DNA from: Pelecanus crispus
Taxonomy: Eukaryota > Chordata > Aves > Pelecaniformes > Pelecanidae
DNA: 64,000 nt
Direction of reading: 5' to 3'
Assembly: GCF_030463565.1 (NCBI RefSeq)
Contig: NC_134659.1
Coordinates: 8,626,511 to 8,690,510, forward strand
The notes beneath the pieces are model-generated. The model searched no databases, was not told the DNA's origin, and saw only the letters and a program-made list of their open reading frames with translations. Shown here piece after piece: positions 36,401 through 45,400 of this stretch; within the stretch, counting starts at the first letter, position 1; the number at the start of each line of letters is the position of its first letter. The translations under genes were made by a program, and so were the position numbers.

Positions 36401-39400
36401 AGTAATAGCAGGGTCCGATTTCCCTGAGGCGGCGAGGCCGATGCCGTGGGGGTGTCAGCCAGCGCTCGCCCGCCGGCAGCAATGAGATCAGCCGCGGACC
36501 CCAACCACATGCCGGGCCGCCATGCCAGCAGGCTGCTGAGCTCAGCCGGCCCCGCTGCGGGGGGAACAACGCGAGGTCACCCCCTGCCCCCCCCCGAGCT
36601 GTGGAAACCCCAGAGGAAGTGTGTCCCCGTGCGGGGATCTCCATCTGTTTCGGGAAGGGTGACACACGAAGCCGCGCTCGGGCCCACTGCGGTGGCACGG
36701 CAGGCTGCGGCGGCTGCGTGTGGTGGTCAGAGAGTCCCAGGGCAGCACCGGGGTGGGGGAGCAGCGTGACTCAGCCTGCTTGCGAAATTCCTATTTTTCC
36801 CGTTGTCTGGATGAGCCGGTGGCCTCGGACACCTCCGCCCGCAGCGGCCGGGCCCCTTCGCAGGCGGCAGGGTAGCACGTGGCAGGCAGCAAAGCCAGGA
36901 CTTGAGCTCCCCAGGCAGCAAGCAGGCAGGCAGCCGGGTTTGGGGGGCAGATCCCCCCGAGCAGCTCTCCCCAGGGCGTGTGGGCGTGCGAGGTCCAGCC
37001 CTGGGCTCAGCTCTGCTCCGTGTCCGTGCCCAGGCCCACCAACGAGCCGCGGAGGCCAGCAGCTTCCCAAATCCTCGGCATGCGCTGACCCCTGGGTGCC
37101 CCGCACCCTCTGAGCCCCGTAACCCCAGGATCCCCTTCCCAAAACACGCTTCGTGCAGCCACTGGCACAGCAGCCCAGCCCGGGCAGTCCCAGGGGTCAG
37201 GGTCACCGCTGGACACCTGGACCCGAACCCCAAAATAAGGAGCCGGCTGGCACGCAGCGCAGAGGAAGGGCGCTTCGATGGTGGCGGTGCCCAGTGGGGT
37301 TTTGGGGCCCCTTTCTGGGCCCGTCCCCTGTCCCCAGCCGGAGGGAGGAACCCCGCCGAGCCCCGGCACGCGGCGCAGCGCAGCAAATATTTATCCAACA
37401 CCGCTCCCTGCCGCCACCCCGGCCGGCTGGGCTGAGGCCCCGTACACACGCCGGGCCACGTGCGGGGCCAGGGCCATGCCCCGCGGGATGTCCCCGACGA
37501 GCAATGACTTCACGGGCTCGCCGGGACGGCGGCGAGGGGTCAGGCTGGACCGGCCAAAGCCGAGCGAGGGGCGTTCGAGGGAAGGGAGCAGAGCGCCAGC
37601 GCCAATCCTGCTCGGAGCCGAGAGGAGGGCGGCCGCTCCCCCGCCGCTCTCGGGGAGCGGAGCCAAACATCTGCTCCCACCTCCGGGCTGCGCCGAGCTC
37701 AAGTAGCTGCGAGGAAGCCGGAGCCAGGCCAGCCGGAGCGTGGCGGGTGCCCCCTCAAGAGCATCCCTCCCGGAGGAATGCTGCTGGGAGCCCCCAGGCC
37801 TGCTGGGGAGAAGCAGGCCCTGCAGCGCCTGGCTGCCAGCAGCACCATCGCGGTGGCCTGGGACGGTGCCCGGGGCGTACTGTGAGCTGGGGACATGTGC
37901 CCATCCCCGAGCCGCGCGGTGCCCTGTGGTCCTGACGCCAACGGCTGCTGCCATGGCTCCATTTCATGCCCACAAAGAGTCAGGGCAGTACCCCGCTCAC
38001 GGGGGTGCGGGTGCTGCCACCACTGCGGTGGCAGGCAATGCCACCTCCCTTTCCACCCCCAACAAAAAACAAGGCCCCAAAGGATACCCCCAAATCGCAG
38101 CGGTCCCAGGGTCACACAAGGACTTCCCCAGAGCACTGAAAGCCCCAGGGGACATGCACAGCCTCGGGGACCAGCTCCAGTGATGCCTGCACGCCCGAGG
38201 CCCTGCAGCACGCCCGGATCATCAGCGCTCCCTCAGCCACCGCAACGAGAAGGCGCCGACTCAGCAGCCAGCCCCACTCGGTCCCTCTCCGCTCTCCTGG
38301 CCCTGTGCTTGGGGATGGCAGGATCGGGCCTGCAGCAGCTGTGCTCTGCCGGAGGGGCAGGATGAGTCCCGCCTGGGCGTCCCCATGGGATTCTGCCACC
38401 GCGGGGTATTTGAGCAGCTCCAAGGATGGAGCCAGCTTGTCCCAATTTGTCCCTGGGGACCTGAGCTGGGGAGCTGCCCATCCCACAAGCACCACCTTGG
38501 GGTGCATGGCTGAGCTGAGGTTTCATGTCCCCATGGGTCACCTTGTGTACCAGAGCCAGGGAGACGCGCTCCTCCTCCTCTGCACCTCGCAAACCCCATG
38601 GAGAGTGGCTGTGCCCTGCCCCGACCCGCTCGCAGCCGGCAGGGCGGAACGAGGGAAACTGCGGCACAGGCGATGCCACACAAAAGGTCCCTTCGACCCC
38701 CACCCGCTGCCCTGCGGTGCCCTGCAGCACGCAGCGCACCACGGCGAGGTGCTCGGACCCTGCTGAGCCCTTGGCACTGGGCGCGGTGCCCGACAGACCC
38801 CTCCCGGGACACCCAGAGCACCCCAGTGCCCTTGCGGCAGCGTCGCCGCTCGTGGGGACGGGCCGGAGGATGAAGGGTCTGACAAAAGGAGGGTGGCGGA
38901 AAGGACGACATCATGCAGGGCGTGGCGGGGCAAAGCAGGGACGAGCAGACACTCTTGCATGCCCTCAGGCTAGAATCCTGTCCTGCGTGGGATGGGGGAA
39001 GCCCCATGGCCTCAGGCAGGCAGGGCTGGGGGGTGGGAGCCAGCGCACCCCACCAGCTCCGGACCACGGCAAAGCCTCGCAGCACCCCGCTCACTCCTCC
39101 CCGCGTCCCGAATGGCCCCAGGGAACACCCGGGGGTGACGCACGCTCACCCGCTCCTGCGCCAGCACCCAGGACCCGCCAGAGCTGCTCACATCAGGTCC
39201 CCGAGCACACACAGCACGGGGCAGCCGCAGCGACGTGCAGCCGCACTGCACTGCCAGGGGACCGGCAGCTCCACGTGGAGGAGGTGGCACCACTCGCACA
39301 TGCAGGACGTGGCCGGAACGAAACCGGGCAAAACCTGGCTTGAACATCCCCGCTCAGGTGCTCTTCGCCTCCTCCACTGCCGCCTGATTCATGCGCAGGT

Positions 39401-42400
39401 CTGCACATGAAGGCGCCCACGCTGCTGCATCACGGCCCCAGCACTGCGCTGCGGCCGTACGGCCACGCAGGTCCCCCGGCAGCGGGTGGCCGCACGTTGT
39501 GGACCTCCCGGTGGGGTGACCTTGGTGGGGTGACCTTGGTGGGGTGACCTCCAGGGTCCGGGGAACATCCCCAGCCTGGCCAGGGTGGGAAAGCGTCACC
39601 AGCAGCACCGCACCCCTCCACGGGCAGGGAGCAGCGAGCGGCACGCTGAGCAGTGCCGGGTAGAAACCTGAGTCAACAGAGGCCAAGGAAGGGAGCAAAG
39701 ATCTTTCAGTGCTGGGGAAACAGCCCAGGGGTTGGTGCTGTCCCTGCCTGCACCCTGCCCAGGCCCCAAGGACAGGCAGGGCAAGAGAGCAGCACCATCC
39801 CAGCGAAGGCTGCAGTGTTAAGCAGAGCTCGCTGCCTCCCCCAGGCCCTTCAGACACCACGGTGTGGCAGTGGCGTGGGCGCATCCCGGCGGGGCTGCTC
39901 CCAGCCCCGGCTGTGCCGGGGCCCCGCCAGCCAAGGGCTGCCCTGCTGCAGAGCACAAGGAGGATACGGTGACTCCTGGAACAAAAGAAGGGCCTCGCTG
40001 CCAAACATGAAGGGCAAAGCCGGAGCTTTCCACCCCCCAAAAGCAGCAGCAGGCTGCTGGTGGAGAGCCGTGAGTGCAGGCGGGTGGGCACGGCTGCGCA
40101 AGGAGCCAGGATGCCGGTACATTCGGCTGGTACAGAAACGCTTCTGGGCCCCAGGGTGTCCCCAGCCGATCCCTGCTCTCACCACCAGACCTGATCATCC
40201 CACCCCCAACCTGAGCTGGGCCCCAGGACCCCGCTGCCTTCTCAGCTGGGCTCCCCCCAACCACCCCCCTGCCAAATTCACCCCGATACCCCCACGGACA
40301 GTCCCCACACCCCGGCCGTGCCTCACCTACCTCAGCCCTCTCTCCCTCCAGGCTGCTTCCCCAGTGAGCCTTGGGGATGCCGGGTCCCACCCCACGGCCC
40401 CGCACGTCTCCGAGGGGGACGTGCCGCTGCGTCCTCCGAGCTGGCTCTGACCCACTGCCCTACAAGCCGGGGTGCGCGCCGGCGCGGTGCAGGGAGGCGC
40501 TGGCCCGGCGGCCCGGGCTCGAGGGCTGACGGCCCCATCTGCAGCGCTCGGCTCCTGCCCGGTGCATTAGCCGCACGGGGAGACGGGGCCTGGGGCAGTA
40601 TTTGCTTTCTAGGTCAGAGCCAGCCGAGGAGGCTGGATGAGGGGCTGCGCTGGATGAGTGCTCCCAGCCGGCAAGGCAGCTCCTCGCCCCGGTCGGCTCT
40701 GGGGAGGAGGGGATGCCCCTGCTCCCCTGCCCTGGCTCCGCACCCAGAGCCCAGGCTCCTGGACAGGGCACCCTGGCCTCCCCCAGCACCCAGCTGGTGA
40801 CAGCGGCCCCACCACGCTCTGGGGGACCCTGCCCCATGGAGGGGCCGTGGGAGACGGAGCTGTGACGAGGTCACCGGACAGCCCTGTGTGCCATCAACAT
40901 CACGGTGACGTGGCTGATCCCCAGGACATGTCCCTGTGGATAAGAGGGTCCTGTGCTGCCCCGGGTGCCCTCCTGCACCCATCCCTGGGGAGAGGTACCC
41001 AGCACAGAGCAGCCAGCACAGAGCACCCGGTCTGCCCCTGCACCCACCGACAGGATGCCAGGGATTTCCCTTGGAGCACAGCCAGGGCATCACACTGGGG
41101 AGCCGGTGCAGGAACAGGGGCTGTGGCACCCAGCCGCGGCGGTGCCAGCCCAGCTTGCCGTGGCGCTGAAAGCCTGGCCCACACCAGGGGACTGTGGTGC
41201 TGCCAGGGCCTCACGGGAGGCTCAGCCACACAGGGCTCCATTCCGAAAGCTTGGCCCTTCCCGGGAGCAGGAGCAGACCCTGTTTGGGGCAGTGCAAGGG
41301 GCTGAGCCCAGGGAAGGACCTGCCAGGGCTGACCCTGCCCGCACTCTGCCTGCTCAGGGGCTGATGGAGACGAAAAGATGCTCCAGCTCACCCCTCCCGG
41401 CACTGCCTCCACAGCAAGGGCACCCCAAGGTTATCCGCCTGCACGAGCAGCTCCGAGACGAGACAAGGAGGGAGACAGGGAGCAGTGGAGCCCTTCATCC
41501 CCACAGCCAGACCTGCTGTGGCCCCAGCTGTCCAGGGCAGCCCAAAGCCACCCCGTTGTCCATCACACCCCGCGGTCCAGTGGCCGGTGGCAGAAGGCAG
41601 CGATGTGCCACCTTTGGCTGCCAAGCGACAGGTTACGGTGCCCAGGAGGGGTCCACGCTGAGCCAGCACAAGGCACCCTGTTCATAAGCACAGGCAGCCC
41701 CCCAAGGTCACCCCACGAGCCTGTGCGGAGGAGGGGTCTGGCGCCCGCAGTGCCGTGGACGCTCTCACCCCCGAGCTGGAGCATTGCAGGGCAGAGGCCA
41801 GCACAGGCACCCCTCGGCGTGCGTCCCCCCCAGCTGTAACGTGTGCCTCTGGGCCACGTCTGGGGAGCGCTGGCCCCCGGGCTGGGTGTGAAGCCATGGG
41901 CTGTGCTCTACCCTGCAACGAGCTGACGTGACTACGGCCACACCAGGAGGGCCGGAGCAGCACTGTCAGGAGGCCAAATACCTCCTCCTGCTCTGGGACA
42001 ACTCAAACGCCAGAGTTATTTATTTTCTCCTGTGCTGAAACAGGAAACCTCCAACATGCTGAAACCCTGGACCCTTGCCAGAGCCAGGGGCACCTCAACA
42101 GCGCAGCAGGAAGTGGACACATGTGGAAAGAAAATGTGAGCCCTGGGCGTGCTGGGTTGTGCCCACCTGCCAGGAGATGCCCCTGGCCCCGCGAGTGGAG
42201 GGACAGAGGCCAACGGGGTCCCAGAGGAGGGGACCCCGCTCAGCAGCGCATCCTGCTCCACCACGGTGCCACCCATCAGCCACAAAACCTTGGTGCCCAG
42301 TTCTCGCTGGGGTGCTGAGACTTGACCTAGCCTGTCCCACTGTGGGCCACCAGCACTCCCGGCTGGACACAGGACGTCCCTGCAGTGCCAGGGTCAGAGG

Positions 42401-45400
42401 CAGCAGCTCAGACCCGCTGGTGTAAACTGGGAGAGTGCTTCTGAAAGCGGCAGCATTTACATCAGCAGGGCTCTGGCCTAGGGCTCCTGCAGCCACACAC
42501 TGTGCGCTCTTCTCAGCCCCCTGCTCTGGGAACACCCAGACCAAGCTGGATACTTCCCACACACTGGGAGAGCAGCACGCCCCAGCTCAGGGGCTCGCTG
42601 GCCCCGAGAAGCCCCGGCTGGCCCAGCACCACCAGCACTGCAAGGGCTACACTGCCTCACCAGCAGGAAAGCACCTCCTGGGATGCAGGGATGCGATCCA
42701 CCCAGCCAGATCAGCCGTGATGTACGTGCTCCTCCATCCATCCCTGCTGCGCCTGGTGCCCCTCCGCCGCCGGCCGAACAGGAGGTGGTGAAACCTCCAG
42801 GAGAGCCCCGGTCTGGGAACGAGCCCCGGCGCGGGCACTTACCCCGTGGTGATGTCGTCATCCTCTGTCAGGGTCTTCCCCATCAGATCACTGTCGCTCA
42901 TGTAGCCCGACTTCAGCTCCACGTCATCAGTGTCCAGGGCCTCGACCAGCTCCAGGCGGGAGATGTGGCTCAGCTTGCTGGGGCTGCGCATGGGCATGGT
43001 GTGCGAGTAGTGCGCCCGCTCGCCATGCATGTACCAGCTGGGGGTGCCCTCGGAGCGGCAGGTCCCCCCGACCGACGGCGCATCCCCCGCCTGCAGGCGC
43101 GGGCTCGACTGCCCGTAGCGCCAGGACAGCGGAGAGGAGCGGTTGGACAGGCTGGAGACGCTCCGGGGGTTGGCTTCATCACTGTCGTAGCAGGTCATCT
43201 CCAGGGAGCTGTGAGGACAGGGTGCAGCGGGGTTAGGGCTGGGCATGGCAGGCAGCAGAGGTCTGTGCCCTGCCTCACCTGCCCCAAACCGGGGCTGCAA
43301 GTGCTCAGAAAACAAAATTGCCCATTTTGGGGCAGCCAGGCAAGGCCAGAGGCTCCCAGGAGTGTGGGCGCAGGGACGCTGTCTGCCCTGACCCCCTCCA
43401 TCTCAGCTGGCAGGGGACAGTCCCCTCCGGCCTGCCTGGTGCCAGCACGGCGTCCCACGCTCCAGGACCCGCTGGGACGCCCACACCACCTGCACCCACC
43501 GGTGTTTGGTGGTGCCATTTCTCCGCAGGGACTGTGGAGCGGGACGTGGGGTGTGATGGGGAGGTCTGTGCCTCCCTACAGCCCCAACCACCCCATAGAG
43601 GCAATGCTCCCGCACAGCCCCATCCGCCCGCCTCGGTGCAGGGGCTGCGGGTGCCACCAGGACCGGCTGCAAACACGCCATGGGAGAGGGGTCTGGACCT
43701 CTCTGGAGACCGGCCCCGGCCCCAACCCGAGTTGTGCTGAACCCCACTAATAGGGAGCCTTTAGTGGAAAGCCTAGACGTGCTCCCCTGTGCCTGGGCTG
43801 CTCTTCCTCGGCCACTTCCCACCCAGCATCTCAACGCCCGCACCCCAGTATCACCCCAGACCCAGGACAGGATGAACTGGGGTGGTGGCACACTGATGCC
43901 AGGGAACGTGGCAGTGGGCCATGCCAGGGAGCGGAGGCTGTGAGCGAAAGGATGCTGAGGGGCGAACCAGGGCCCAGGTCCCTGCATCAGCATCCCACAC
44001 TGAACCCCTGCAGAGTGGGCCTCTATGTCTGGGCAGGAGGGGACGCCCCGAGACAGGGCTGCCCGGCCCACGGGGCTGCCTGCAAGCGTGCTGCTCTGCA
44101 GCCAGCCCAGAGCCCACGAGCACATCAGGAACAGAGGAGAGTTCAGTTACTCCCCGCACCCCTCAGGGTGTATTTTGGGCAAACGGCATGTCGGGGAGTG
44201 ATGCTGAGACTAAATTTAGACACCAAAAATGATTACTTCTTGGAGCAGCTACTTGGGAACCCACAGCCCTCAACTTGGCTCCAAACGTTACTATCAGCGA
44301 GCTATTCCCTAGCTTGGATTAAACGTTCCTGCAGGAGCACCAAAAGCCAAACCCTGGCTGCAGTACTGAATTTAAAACAGGGAACTACATAAAAAACTAG
44401 GAAGTTTGTTAAAGCAGAACTAAAAGGGGCAGCTAAAAGGGTTTAGTTTTTGTCGGCAGCACAAAGGCTATTTAAGGATGTTCTGCGGGCGGCTTGGAGC
44501 AGATGCAAACCATGTCTGCAAGCAGGACTGAAGCAAGCCCCCAAGGAAGCTCATGCAGCCCTGCAGCCGGGTGCAAAGGATGATGTATTTCAGGAACAAA
44601 GTTGCGTTCTAGCAAGGAAACAGCAAAGGCTGAGCCCCCAGCCGCTGGACAGGAGAACACAGGGAGGAGAACAAGAGAAACTTGAGGAATAGTTTGTGGA
44701 AGGAATAAAGAGAGAGCCTGAAGTGGCTACAGGGACACCGGCGATGTGGGGCACATCCAGAGGACCGCGGATGACATCTGTATGGGACACACTTGTCGGA
44801 AGCGTTTCCGAGAGCAGGATTAGCGGGTACGTGTGTAATTACAACATACGAGGGAAGAGCTGACACAGCTTTGGTAAAGGAAAATCTGGCTCACAACTGC
44901 GGTGGAGCTCCTGGAGGGATGCAGGGAGCACGCTGCCGAGGCCGCTGCAGGCTGCCAGAAGGCGGTAGATGAGTGCCCTCACCAAAGGCAGATTAAGCTT
45001 CCAAATAAACTCAGCTGCCATGGGATAAGAGGGAAGATCCTCATGTATTTCAGAACCACTTACGGGACAGAACACAGGGGTAGGCATCCCTGCGCTATCA
45101 ACAGTCGTTGTCTTCCGTGGCAGGAATCCCGCTGAGGCCTCTGCCACGCGATGTACTCATAACTCATCAAGAAAAGGAAGTGATAGCGCAACGTCAAAAC
45201 CCACGAGCAATGCTAATTTAATCACCCTTAATATCCTCGCCCTATTTCCCTAAGACCAGGGCTGACAGAGGATTTGCAAAGGAGCTGAGCGCTGGGGCGA
45301 GAAGGCGGCGAAGGCGGCGGGTGACGTTTGACACAGATGAATGCAAAGCGAACGCAGAGCAAACGTGAAGCGAACGCGAAGCGAACACAAAGCAGCCCTG

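Larger units (their letters stand above)
31012..42842 (-). other. Large NAV1 intron (about 11.8 kb)
   Basis: Between window exons 2 and 3. It holds the 33.1-34.35-kb CpG island and candidate first exon, a second CpG-dense patch near 37.4-37.7 kb, a MIR-like fragment (36143-36226) and the 14-bp repeat at 39510. No other exon recognised. Confidence 0.8.
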
